Positions 53,589-62,077 of a DNA stretch of 64,000 bases are shown here, piece after piece. The stretch is from Pseudomonas canadensis (GTDB lineage Bacteria > Pseudomonadota > Gammaproteobacteria > Pseudomonadales > Pseudomonadaceae), in assembly GCF_000503215.1 (NCBI RefSeq), contig NZ_AYTD01000017.1, positions 620,001 to 684,000 on the forward strand, given 5' to 3'. The notes under the pieces are model-generated. The model was not told the origin of the DNA and ran no database searches. It saw nothing but the letters and a program-made list of their open reading frames with translations. A program made the translations under genes and the position numbers. The stretch's first letter is position 1, and each line of letters opens with the position of its first letter.

Positions 53589-54521
53589 ATGACTACCCGC
53601 ACCGAGGCTGTAAAGGCCTACCTGCTTGACCTGCAAGACCGCATTTGCAGCGCCCTGGAAACCTTTGAGACGGACACTCGCTTTATCGAAGACGCGTGGA
53701 CCCGGCCTGCGGGCGGCGGCGGTCGCACCCGCGTGATCGAAAACGGTTCGGTGATCGAAAAAGGCGGCGTCAACTTTTCCCACGTGTTTGGCAGCGGTCT
53801 GCCACCGTCCGCCAGCGCGCATCGGCCTGAGCTGGCCGGCCGTGGCTTTGAGGCCTTGGGGGTGTCGCTGGTGATCCACCCGCACAACCCACACGTACCG
53901 ACTTCCCACGCCAACGTGCGCTTTTTCATCGCTGAAAAAGAAGGCGAAGAGCCGGTGTGGTGGTTCGGCGGTGGTTTCGACCTCACGCCTTACTATGGCA
54001 ACGACGAAGACTGCATCCACTGGCACCGCGTGGCCGAGCAGGCCTGTGCACCGTTCGGTCCAGACGTGTATTCGCGCTACAAAGCCTGGTGCGACAGCTA
54101 CTTCCACATCAAGCACCGCAACGAACCGCGCGGCATCGGCGGCCTGTTCTTCGATGATCTGAACGAATGGGACTTTGACACCTGCTTCGCCTTCATCCGC
54201 GCCATCGGTGACGCCTACATCGACGCCTACTTGCCGATCGTGCAGCGCCGCAAGGCCACCGCCTACACCGAGCAGCAGCGCAAATTCCAGGAATTCCGTC
54301 GCGGCCGCTACGTTGAATTCAACCTGGTCTACGACCGTGGCACCCTGTTCGGCCTGCAATCGGGCGGGCGCACCGAGTCGATCCTGATGTCGTTGCCGCC
54401 GCAAGTGCGCTGGAGCTACGACTGGAAAGCCGAGGCCGGCAGCGAAGAAGCGCGTCTCACCGACTACTTCCTGCAAGACCGTGACTGGCTGGGCCTGGCC
54501 GCGCCCAAGGCGGCTGTCTGA
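53589..54521 (+). CDS. hemF: Oxygen-dependent coproporphyrinogen III oxidase
   Basis: A 310-residue cytosolic enzyme that converts coproporphyrinogen III to protoporphyrinogen IX. Conserved blocks: RPAGGGGRTRVIENG, NVRFFIAEKEGEEPVWWFGGGFDLTPYYG, FFDDLNEWDF and GRYVEFNLVYDRGTLFGLQSGGRTESILMSLPP. Its stop overlaps the aroE start by one base. Confidence 0.98.
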   Translation: MTTRTEAVKAYLLDLQDRICSALETFETDTRFIEDAWTRPAGGGGRTRVIENGSVIEKGGVNFSHVFGSGLPPSASAHRPELAGRGFEALGVSLVIHPHNPHVPTSHANVRFFIAEKEGEEPVWWFGGGFDLTPYYGNDEDCIHWHRVAEQACAPFGPDVYSRYKAWCDSYFHIKHRNEPRGIGGLFFDDLNEWDFDTCFAFIRAIGDAYIDAYLPIVQRRKATAYTEQQRKFQEFRRGRYVEFNLVYDRGTLFGLQSGGRTESILMSLPPQVRWSYDWKAEAGSEEARLTDYFLQDRDWLGLAAPKAAV

Positions 54522-55339
54522 TGGACCGCTATGTCGTGTTCGGCAACCCCATCGGCCACAGCAAGTCGCCGCTGATCCATCGCATGTTCGCCGAGCAGAC
54601 CGGCGAGCAACTGGACTACAGCACCTTGCTGGCGCCCTTGGAAGATTTCACCGGCTGTGCCCGTGAGTTTTTCCAACAAGGCCGTGGTGCGAACGTCACC
54701 GTGCCGTTCAAGGAAGAGGCATACCGTTTGGCCAACACCTTGACCGAACGCGCCCAACGCGCGGGCGCGGTGAACACCCTGAGCAAGCTGGCCGACGGCA
54801 GCCTATTGGGTGACAACACCGACGGCGCCGGCCTGGTGCGCGACCTCACGGTCAACGCCGGGTTGAGCCTGCAAGGCAAACGCATCCTGTTGTTGGGCGC
54901 CGGAGGCGCGGTGCGCGGCGCATTGGAACCGTTGCTGGCCGAACAGCCCGCTTCGCTGATCATCGCCAACCGAACCGTGGAAAAGGCCGAACTACTCGCC
55001 GAGTTGTTCGATGATCTTGGCCCGGTGTCCGCCAGTGGTTTCGACTGGCTTCGCGAGCCGGTGGACGTCATCATCAACGCCACTTCCGCCAGCCTGTCAG
55101 GCGATGTACCGCCGATTGCCGGCAGCCTGATCGAACCAGGCAAGACGTTTTGCTACGACATGATGTATGCCAAGGAGCCGACCGCGTTCTGCCGCTGGGC
55201 CAGCGAACAAGGCGCAGCCGTGGCGATGGATGGCCTGGGCATGTTGGTGGAACAGGCGGCGGAAGCGTTCTTCCTGTGGCGCGGTGTGCGCCCGGAGTCA
55301 GCGCCGGTGTTGGCCGAGCTGCGCCGCCAGTTGGCCTGA
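54521..55339 (+). CDS. aroE: Shikimate dehydrogenase (NADP+)
   Basis: A 272-residue enzyme that reduces 3-dehydroshikimate in aromatic amino acid synthesis. Motifs: FGNPIGHSKSPLIHRMF (shikimate site), NVTVPFKEEA, and the NADP-binding GAGGAVRG. Length matches E. coli AroE. Coupled to hemF by the ATG/TGA overlap. Confidence 0.98.
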   Translation: MDRYVVFGNPIGHSKSPLIHRMFAEQTGEQLDYSTLLAPLEDFTGCAREFFQQGRGANVTVPFKEEAYRLANTLTERAQRAGAVNTLSKLADGSLLGDNTDGAGLVRDLTVNAGLSLQGKRILLLGAGGAVRGALEPLLAEQPASLIIANRTVEKAELLAELFDDLGPVSASGFDWLREPVDVIINATSASLSGDVPPIAGSLIEPGKTFCYDMMYAKEPTAFCRWASEQGAAVAMDGLGMLVEQAAEAFFLWRGVRPESAPVLAELRRQLA

Positions 55340-55365
55340 CATCGATCTGGCACGGGCACGGTCAT

Positions 55366-55450
55366 TGTAGGAGCCGGCTTGCCGGCGATTGGCCCTCAAG
55401 ACGTGTGCTGACCTCGCGGGCGCTATCGCCGGCAAGCCGGGCTCCTACAG
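55366..55450. repeat. REPIN with one-base insertion
   Basis: Arms at 55366-55389 (TGTAGGAGCCGGCTTGCCGG type) and 55424-55450. The right arm reads CCGGGCTCC, with an extra G against the left arm. It separates the convergent aroE and SulP genes. Confidence 0.92.
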
Positions 55451-55458
55451 GGGTGGGT

Positions 55459-57027
55459 TCAGTCTTCGAAATGGAGGGGGCACTTGTCGGCCCCCTCCAG
55501 CTTCTTAAGTTCTTCAACGACCTGTGCCCGCGCCCGACGCAACGTCAAGCTGCGCCCCAACCCGCGCAAGCGCCGCGCCTCCTGGTGCAGCATCTCCACC
55601 CCGGAATAGTCGATAAAGTTGATCTGCTGCGCCTCGATCACCACCCGTTCGCCCTGCAGGCTTTGCAGGCGCACTTGCAGGTAGTGGCTGGCGCCGAAAA
55701 AGATCGAACCGCCCACTCGCAGCACATCCTCATCACCATCGCGCCATTGCTGAACCCGTGGCTGCGACGTGCGCTTGAGGTAGAAAAACAGCGACGCCAG
55801 CACCCCGGCGTAAATCGCTGTTTGCAGCTCCAGCAGCAAGGTGGCGACGCAGGTCAGGCTCATCACCACGAATTCGGCACGACTGACGCGGAATAAAGCG
55901 CGAATACCGCGACGGTCCACCAGCCCCCAACTGATCAGCAAGATGCTCGCTGCCATGCTCGGGATCGGAATATGGGCGATCAATGCCGCGCCAAACAGCG
56001 CAAACAGTGCCACCCATAATGCGGAAAACACGCCCGCCAACGGCGAACAGGCGCCCGCCTCGTAGCTGAGACCAGAGCGTGTGAACGAACCGGCTGACAA
56101 ATACCCGGAGAAAAATCCGCCAACGATGTTGGATAAGCCCTGCGCACGCACTTCCTGATTGGCGTCGAGCAATTGCTGCGAACGCGCCGACAGCGAGCGG
56201 GCGATCGACAGGCTGGTCACCAACCCCAGCATGCCCACCGCCACGGCGCTCGGCAGCAGGCGCAGGATCACGTCCAAGTCCATGGGCAACGGGCTGAACG
56301 GCGGCAGTTTACCGATAAACGAACTGACCAGCGCCACATGCCCGAACATCGCCGGCCACAGCCACGCCACCAGGCTGCCCAGCGCCAGGGCGATCAACAG
56401 GGTCGGCCAGCGCGGTACGAGGTACTTGAGCAGTGCGCCAACCAGCAAGGTACCGAGCCCGAGAGTGAGTGAGGCATGATCCCATTCGCCGCTATGGTGG
56501 ATCAGTGCCAGCAGGCTATTGATCGCCGTGGCTTGGCTCGGCAAATCCAGCCCCAGCAGATTGGGCAGTTGCCCGAGCGCAATCACCACGGCGGCACCCA
56601 GGGTGAAACCGAGCACCACCGAATGGGAGACAAAATTCACCAGCGCGCCAAAACGCAGCATGCCCAGTAGCCACTGGAAAACCCCGGCGAGGAAGGTGAG
56701 CAACAGGATCAGGGTGATGTAGTCCTGTGAGCCCGGCACGGCCAGCGGGCTGACGCTGGCGTAGAGCACAATGGAAATCGCCGCCGTGGGGCCGCAGATC
56801 AGGTGCCAGGACGAACCCCAGAGGCAGGCGATCAGCACTGGTATGATCGCGGCGTATAGGCCGTATTCGGGTGGGAGACCGGCGATCAGCGCGTAGGCAA
56901 TTGACTGTGGCAAGGCGAGAACCGCGCCACTGAGGCCCACCATCGCATCCCGGCCAACGCTGGCGCGGGTCTGGCGCGGGAGCCAGGCGAGGAAGGGGAA
57001 AAGTGTATGGCGGTTGGGCCGGGGCAT
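55459..57027 (-). CDS. SulP/SLC26-family anion transporter with STAS domain
   Basis: A 522-residue inner-membrane protein with about 10-12 hydrophobic helices. The SulP signature is seen in ALPQSIAYALIAGLPPEYGLYAAIIPVLIACLWGSS and the SYEAGACSPLAGVFSALWVALF region. A C-terminal STAS domain (about 430-510) has QQINFIDYSGVEMLHQEARRL. Family members carry sulfate, bicarbonate or dicarboxylates. Sulfate is tempting because choline sulfatase, which releases sulfate, is next door, but substrate cannot be read from sequence. Confidence 0.9.
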   Translation of the reverse strand: MPRPNRHTLFPFLAWLPRQTRASVGRDAMVGLSGAVLALPQSIAYALIAGLPPEYGLYAAIIPVLIACLWGSSWHLICGPTAAISIVLYASVSPLAVPGSQDYITLILLLTFLAGVFQWLLGMLRFGALVNFVSHSVVLGFTLGAAVVIALGQLPNLLGLDLPSQATAINSLLALIHHSGEWDHASLTLGLGTLLVGALLKYLVPRWPTLLIALALGSLVAWLWPAMFGHVALVSSFIGKLPPFSPLPMDLDVILRLLPSAVAVGMLGLVTSLSIARSLSARSQQLLDANQEVRAQGLSNIVGGFFSGYLSAGSFTRSGLSYEAGACSPLAGVFSALWVALFALFGAALIAHIPIPSMAASILLISWGLVDRRGIRALFRVSRAEFVVMSLTCVATLLLELQTAIYAGVLASLFFYLKRTSQPRVQQWRDGDEDVLRVGGSIFFGASHYLQVRLQSLQGERVVIEAQQINFIDYSGVEMLHQEARRLRGLGRSLTLRRARAQVVEELKKLEGADKCPLHFED

Positions 57028-57043
57028 CGGGCTGCTCGAAATA

Positions 57044-57145
57044 CTGTAGGAGCTGGCTTGCCAGCGAAGGTGGCTAACGATAACGCGGGTTGTCTGAAAA
57101 AACGCGGCGTTTTCGAGTGCTTCGCCGGCAAGCCGGCTCCTACAG
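57044..57145. repeat. REPIN with two different arms
   Basis: Left arm (57044-57070) has the core GCTGGCTTGCCAGC, right arm (57120-57145) has GCCGGCTTGCCGGC. Each arm stays self-complementary although the arms differ from each other. The spacer has CTAACGATAACGCG, shared with the REPIN at 45010. Confidence 0.93.
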
Positions 57146-57160
57146 GGGGTGATGTTGCAT

Positions 57161-58075
57161 TCAGAGTTTGGCTTTTACGGCCGCCAGCGCATCCTTGCCA
57201 TCTACGGTCTTCACGCCATCCAGCCACTTATCCAATACCGCCGGGTTGGCCTTGATCCACGCCTTCGCCGCTTCGGCATTGCTGACCTTGTTGTTGGCCA
57301 CCTCGGCCATGATGCTGTTCTCCATCTCCTGGGTAAAACTCAGGTTGGTCAGCAGTTTTCCCACGTTCGGGCAGGCCTGTGCGTAGCCCTTGCGGGTCAA
57401 GGTATACACGCTGCCGGTGTCACCAAAATATTTCTCGCCGCCTTTGAGGTAGTGCATTTTCAACTGCACGTTCATCGGGTGCGGGGTCCAGCCGAGGAAG
57501 GTCACGAACTTCTGCTTTTTAACGGCGCGCGACACTTCGGCGAGCATCGCTTGTTCGCTGGACTCCACCAACTTCCACTGGCCGAGCGCGAAGTCGTTTT
57601 TCTTGATGATCTCCTGCAACGAAATATTCGCCGGCGCGCCGGAGCCGATGCCGTAGATCTTCTTGTCGAACTTGTCGGCAAATTTGTTCAGGTCGGCAAA
57701 GTCATGCACCCCGGCGTCCCACACATAGTCGGGCACGGCGAGGGTGAACTCAGTGCCGTCGAGGTTCTTCGCCAGTTGCACCACGTCGCCATTGGCCACG
57801 AACTTGTCATAGAAGCCCTGCTGCGCCGGCATCCAGTTGCCCAGAAACACATCCACCTGGCCGTCCTTGAGCCCGCCAAACGTAATCGGCACCGCCAGGG
57901 TGTCGACCTTGGGTTTATAGCCCATGCCCGTCAGGAGGAAACCGGTGATGGCATTGGTGGCCGCAATATCGCTCCAGCCCGGATCGGCCATCTTTACCGT
58001 TTCACAACTGGCGTCTGCGTAAACATTGGCGCTTCCCAGCGCCAGGAGCCCCAGCATCACAGTTAATTTTTGCAT
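57161..58075 (-). CDS. choX: Choline ABC transporter substrate-binding protein
   Basis: A 304-residue periplasmic protein with signal peptide (LTVMLGLLALGSANVYA). The OpuAC-type choline-binding fold shows KMADPGWSDIAATNAITGFLL, DVFLGNWMPAQ and the FLGWTPHPMN aromatic-box segment. It lies 15 bases downstream of betC on the same strand, so the pair would release choline from choline sulfate or capture it. The membrane and ATPase subunits are not in this window. Confidence 0.93.
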   Translation of the reverse strand: MQKLTVMLGLLALGSANVYADASCETVKMADPGWSDIAATNAITGFLLTGMGYKPKVDTLAVPITFGGLKDGQVDVFLGNWMPAQQGFYDKFVANGDVVQLAKNLDGTEFTLAVPDYVWDAGVHDFADLNKFADKFDKKIYGIGSGAPANISLQEIIKKNDFALGQWKLVESSEQAMLAEVSRAVKKQKFVTFLGWTPHPMNVQLKMHYLKGGEKYFGDTGSVYTLTRKGYAQACPNVGKLLTNLSFTQEMENSIMAEVANNKVSNAEAAKAWIKANPAVLDKWLDGVKTVDGKDALAAVKAKL

Positions 58076-58090
58076 GGCCTTCCCTCAGTG

Positions 58091-59605
58091 TTATTGGTTT
58101 TGGCAGGGTTGTGGATAACGTGCCTTGCGCTCCAGGTCGTCGAGGTCGATATGGTTGCGCATGTATTGCTGACTGGCGTCCACCAGTGGCTGGTGATCCC
58201 AGCTCTTCAGCTTGCCCTGGATCAGTGCTTCAAACACCAGACGGCGGCGGCGTTGGCTGGCGAGCACCTGTTGGTGGATCGCCTGGATGTCCCATTTGGC
58301 CCGCGCCTCGTCCAGGAAGGCTGCAAACAGCGCCTGATGCTGCGGCGACTGGCTGAGGTCTTCCTGCTCCCGAGGGTCGTTGTGTACATCGAACAGTAGA
58401 CAAGGGTCGTCTTCGCTGTAGATGAATTTGTAGGCGCCACGGCGAATCATCATCAGCGGGCCGATGGTGCCTTCGGCCATGTATTCGCCGAACACTTCGT
58501 CGTGCCCGCCCTGCCCTCGCAAGTGCGGGATAAGCGAGCGGCCGTCCAGCGGCAGGCGCGGGTCCAGCTCGCCGCCGGCCAATTCCACCAGGGTCGGCAA
58601 CAGGTCGGCGGTGGACACGGCTTTGCTGACGCGGCCCGCCGCGAATTGCCCTGGCGCACTGATCAGCAGCGGTACGCGGGCGGCCATTTCAAACCAGTGC
58701 ATTTTGTACCAGAGGCCCCGCTCGCCGAGCATGTCACCGTGGTCGCCGGAGAAGATGATGAGGGTGTCGTCGGCCAGCCCGGTGTCTTCCAGGGTCTGCA
58801 GCAGCTTGCCGACATTGCTGTCGATGTAGCTGCACGCGCCGAAATAGGCACGGCGCGCATCACGGATCTTATCCACAGGCAGCGGCTTGTCCCACAGGTC
58901 GTAGACCTTGAGCAGGCGCTGGGAATGTGGGTCGAGATCGCTTTGCGCGGGTGTTGCAGGCAACGGGATATCAGCGTCGTCGTACAGGTCCCAGAACGGC
59001 TTGGGAATGGTGTAGGGATCGTGGGGGTGAGTCATCGACACCGTCAGGCAGAACGGCTGGTCGCCGTCTTCGCGGATATGGTCGAACAGGTATTGCTGGG
59101 CTTTGAACACCACCTCTTCGTCGAAATCCAGCTGGTTGGTGCGCACGCACGGCCCGGCTTGCAGCACCGACGACATGTTGTGATACCAAGTGGGGCGTAC
59201 GTCCGGCTCATCCCAGTTCACCGCCCAGCCATAGTCGGCGGGGTAGATGTCGCTGGTCAGGCGTTCTTCGTAGCCATGCAACTGGTCGGGACCGCAGAAG
59301 TGCATCTTGCCCGACAGCGCGGTGCGGTAGCCGAGGCGGCGCAGGTAGTGGGCGTAGGTCGGCACGTCGGCGGGGAAATCGGCGGCGTTGTCGTAGGCGC
59401 CGATCTTGCTCGGCAGCTGGCCACTCACCAGGGTGAAACGCGACGGCGCGCACAACGGGCTGTTGCAATAGGCGGCATCGAACACCACGCCTTGTGCGGC
59501 GAGGCGGCTCAAATTCGGTAGTTTGATAGGCGAAGAACCGTAGAACGGAAGCAACGGCGCGGCCATTTGATCGGCCATGATGAAAAGAATGTTCTTGCGC
59601 TTCAT
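58091..59605 (-). CDS. betC: Choline-sulfatase
   Basis: A 504-residue type I sulfatase that hydrolyses choline-O-sulfate to choline and sulfate. The formylglycine motif is LCAPSRF with Cys52 as the residue to be oxidised. The metal site includes MADQ near residue 10 and FSGDHGDMLGE. The C-terminal choline-sulfatase domain is present (FGACSYIDSNVGKLL, then the tail). It is divergent from a LysR regulator. Confidence 0.96.
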   Translation of the reverse strand: MKRKNILFIMADQMAAPLLPFYGSSPIKLPNLSRLAAQGVVFDAAYCNSPLCAPSRFTLVSGQLPSKIGAYDNAADFPADVPTYAHYLRRLGYRTALSGKMHFCGPDQLHGYEERLTSDIYPADYGWAVNWDEPDVRPTWYHNMSSVLQAGPCVRTNQLDFDEEVVFKAQQYLFDHIREDGDQPFCLTVSMTHPHDPYTIPKPFWDLYDDADIPLPATPAQSDLDPHSQRLLKVYDLWDKPLPVDKIRDARRAYFGACSYIDSNVGKLLQTLEDTGLADDTLIIFSGDHGDMLGERGLWYKMHWFEMAARVPLLISAPGQFAAGRVSKAVSTADLLPTLVELAGGELDPRLPLDGRSLIPHLRGQGGHDEVFGEYMAEGTIGPLMMIRRGAYKFIYSEDDPCLLFDVHNDPREQEDLSQSPQHQALFAAFLDEARAKWDIQAIHQQVLASQRRRRLVFEALIQGKLKSWDHQPLVDASQQYMRNHIDLDDLERKARYPQPCQNQ

Positions 59606-59650
59606 GATCTATCGGCATTCCATAGGCGGTGTTTATGCGAAAGAGCATGC

Positions 59651-59684
59651 AGCCCATGAAAAGTGGGGTAAAGCCCATGAAAAG
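59651..59684. promoter_or_regulatory. Two 13-bp direct repeats, candidate LysR operator
   Basis: AGCCCATGAAAAG occurs at 59651-59663 and again at 59672-59684, a spacing of 21 bases, or two helical turns. They sit in the 103-base gap between divergent betC and its LysR gene, where such regulators bind. Confidence 0.65.
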
Positions 59685-59708
59685 CAATGTCTAGGATAAG
59701 CACAGCTT

Positions 59709-60659
59709 ATGTATGAAGCCCTTGGTGACCTGTCCCTCGATTTGCTGCGTGCTTTCGAAGCCGCCGCACGTCATCGCAGCTTTACCGCCGCTGCGATGGA
59801 ACTGGGCACCACCCAGCCGGCTATCAGCCAACAGATCAAGCGCCTGGAAGAACAGTTGGCGATCCGCCTGTTTGATCGTATCTACCGGGGGATCGAACTG
59901 ACCGACGCCGGCGCCCTGCTGTTCGAGCATGTGCAAGGTGGGTTGCAGGGCATCAACCAGGGGCTGAGCCTCATTACCCAACAGGACCAGCATGAAGTGC
60001 TGCAAGTCGCCACCGACTTCGCCTTCGCCGCCTATTGGCTGATGCCGCGCCTGCATCGATTTCACCAGGCCAACCCGCAGGTCGATGTCAGCCTGGTGAC
60101 CAGCGAGCGCAACCACGCCACCTTGCGCAGCGATATCGACGTGGCAGTGTTGTTTGGTGACGGCCGTTTCAAGCAGGGCGACAGCCTGTGGTTGTTCAAT
60201 GAGGAAGTGTTCCCTGTGTGCAGCCCGCAGTGGCTCAAGGACCAGGCCACGCGATTGACTGTGCAAAATTTGCACGATTTCCCGCTGCTGCACCTGCGCC
60301 AGGAAAACAACAGCCAGTGGTTCGACTGGAGCGGTGTGTTTCGCGAACTGGGCATCGCCAGCGCGCCAACGCCTGGCCAACTGCGTTTCGACAACTACAC
60401 CCTGCTCATTCAGGCGGCGATTGCCGGCCAGGGCGTGGCCATCGGCTGGCGGCACCTTGTGGATAACCTGCTGGAGCAGGGCTGGTTGTGCCGGCCGGTC
60501 AGCGACACGGTGATCTCGCGCTTTGGCTATTACGTGGTGCAACCCCAGCGCAAACGTCGGGGGCAATTGGTCGAGCGTTTCGTTGACTGGCTGGTGGCGG
60601 AGCAAGCCAGCAGCGCACAGTCGCTGACCGGGCTGGCCCTGCCGTCCATTGCGGTCTAG
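59709..60659 (+). CDS. LysR-family regulator of choline-sulfate use
   Basis: A 316-residue protein with an N-terminal winged helix (LLRAFEAAARHRSFTAAAMELGTTQPAISQQIKRLEEQLAIRLFDR) and a substrate-binding C-terminal domain (about 90-300). Divergence from betC-choX suggests it senses choline sulfate or choline and controls that operon. ATG at 59709. The family assignment is firm, the inducer is inferred. Confidence 0.92.
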   Translation: MYEALGDLSLDLLRAFEAAARHRSFTAAAMELGTTQPAISQQIKRLEEQLAIRLFDRIYRGIELTDAGALLFEHVQGGLQGINQGLSLITQQDQHEVLQVATDFAFAAYWLMPRLHRFHQANPQVDVSLVTSERNHATLRSDIDVAVLFGDGRFKQGDSLWLFNEEVFPVCSPQWLKDQATRLTVQNLHDFPLLHLRQENNSQWFDWSGVFRELGIASAPTPGQLRFDNYTLLIQAAIAGQGVAIGWRHLVDNLLEQGWLCRPVSDTVISRFGYYVVQPQRKRRGQLVERFVDWLVAEQASSAQSLTGLALPSIAV

Positions 60660-60690
60660 CATCTGGCGCATATTGGATCCGGAGTCCGCC

Positions 60691-61020
60691 ATGCAACGTA
60701 TCAAGGGCTACCACGCCCATATCTACTTCGACGCGAGCACCATCGAACAGGCGCGCACCTTGTGCGAAGACGCCGCCAAACTCTTCCCACTGCGCATGGG
60801 CCGTGTGCACGAACGACCGGTAGGCCCGCACCCGGATTGGAGCTGCCAGTTGGCGTTCGATCCTGAGTACATCGGTGTCGTGTTGCCGTGGTTGGTGATT
60901 CATCGCAATGGACTGGTGGTTTTTTTGCACCCCGAAACCGGTGATGACCTGAAGGACCACACTGATTATGCCGTCTGGATGGGGGCGATGCGGGAGCTGA
61001 ACCTGTCAGCCTTTTCTTAA
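60691..61020 (+). CDS. DOPA 4,5-dioxygenase family protein
   Basis: A 109-residue protein with the family pattern GYHAHIYFDA, GRVHERPVGPHPDWSCQLAF and LVIHRNGLVVFLHPETGDDLKDHTDYAVWMG. Histidines His in YHAHIYF, HPETGD and DHT could bind metal. Plant and fungal members cleave DOPA; the role in bacteria is not established. ATG 60691 has CCGGAG 8 bases upstream; an in-frame TTG/GTG farther left is less likely. It lies between the LysR gene and the galactonate operon. Confidence 0.85.
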   Translation: MQRIKGYHAHIYFDASTIEQARTLCEDAAKLFPLRMGRVHERPVGPHPDWSCQLAFDPEYIGVVLPWLVIHRNGLVVFLHPETGDDLKDHTDYAVWMGAMRELNLSAFS

Positions 61021-61025
61021 ATGTT

Positions 61026-61042
61026 ATCCCTAAATATGGGAT
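61026..61042. promoter_or_regulatory. Small palindrome before the dgo operon
   Basis: ATCCC at 61026-61030 and GGGAT at 61038-61042 flank a 7-base AT-rich centre. It could be an operator for the galactonate genes; it sits 14 bases upstream of the promoter candidate. Weak evidence. Confidence 0.35.
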
Positions 61043-61055
61043 TGATATTTATATA

Positions 61056-61085
61056 TTGAGACTTCCGTTCGCGTAGGTTTATATT
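61056..61085 (+). promoter_or_regulatory. Probable sigma-70 promoter of the dgo operon
   Basis: TTGAGA (61056-61061), an 18-base spacer and TATATT (61080-61085), followed by the dgoK start 31 bases later. Confidence 0.65.
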
Positions 61086-61116
61086 CGCTGCATCCGCTCA
61101 GAACTCAGGTGAAGCG

Positions 61117-62076
61117 ATGCAGGCGCAATTGATCGCGCTCGATTGGGGAACCAGCTCCCTTCGTGCTTATAAACTCGGCCCCGCCGGCGTGGTGCTGGAA
61201 CAGCGCTCGCTGGGGTGGGGCATCATGCATTTGCCCAGCGAACCCCGGGACATTGCCGGCGTGCGTTGCAGCAACGGTTTCGAGTTGGCGTTCGATGCGG
61301 CGTGCGGGGATTGGCTCGACGCCCAGCCCGGGCTACCGGTAATTGCCTGTGGCATGGTCGGCAGCGCCCAGGGCTGGAGCGAAGCGGCCTATCGCAATAC
61401 CCCGGTCGATGTCGCCAGCCTCGGCCAGGCGCTGCATCAGGTGCACAGCCTGCGCGGCGTGGACGTGCACATCGTGCCGGGCGTGATCGAGCAGGTCGGC
61501 TTGCCCAATGTGATGCGTGGCGAAGAAACCCAAGTGCTGGGCGTGCTGCATGGGCTGGGTGCCGATGTGTTGATCGGCCTGCCGGGCAGCCATTCCAAGT
61601 GGGTCGAGGTGGTCGAGGGCTGTATCACGCATTTCGATACCTTTATGACCGGCGAGCTGTTTGCGGTGTTGAGCAAACACAGCATCCTTGGACGTACTCA
61701 GCTGCCGTCCGAACAATTCCAGGTCGAAGCCTTCGACCGAGGCGTGCACGTGGCGCTTTCCGAAGACGGCCAGCGCGGCGTGCTGTCCACCTTGTTCAGT
61801 GCCCGCACCCTGGGGCTCACCGGCGAACTCGCCCCTGACCAACAGCCCGATTACCTGTCCGGCTTGCTTATCGGCCATGAACTCGCCGGTCTGCCCGACA
61901 GCGCCAAACACAAGCCGATCATCCTGGTCGGCGCCGCGCCCCTTTGCGCCCGCTATCAACGCGCCCTCGCCCTCTGCGGCTTTGCCCACGTCAGCCTGGC
62001 GCAGGAAGCCACCGAGCGCGGCCTGTGGCAACTGGCCTTAGCGGGCGGGCTCACTCAACCTGTACTGGAGGCCTGA
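61117..62076 (+). CDS. dgoK: 2-dehydro-3-deoxygalactonokinase
   Basis: A 319-residue kinase of the ASKHA-like family that phosphorylates 2-dehydro-3-deoxygalactonate. It starts LIALDWGTSSLRAYKL (phosphate-binding motif) and has CGMVGSAQGWSEA and LPGSHSKWVEVVEG. The next gene, dgoA, begins 2 bases after the stop. Confidence 0.95.
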   Translation: MQAQLIALDWGTSSLRAYKLGPAGVVLEQRSLGWGIMHLPSEPRDIAGVRCSNGFELAFDAACGDWLDAQPGLPVIACGMVGSAQGWSEAAYRNTPVDVASLGQALHQVHSLRGVDVHIVPGVIEQVGLPNVMRGEETQVLGVLHGLGADVLIGLPGSHSKWVEVVEGCITHFDTFMTGELFAVLSKHSILGRTQLPSEQFQVEAFDRGVHVALSEDGQRGVLSTLFSARTLGLTGELAPDQQPDYLSGLLIGHELAGLPDSAKHKPIILVGAAPLCARYQRALALCGFAHVSLAQEATERGLWQLALAGGLTQPVLEA

Positions 62077-62077
62077 C

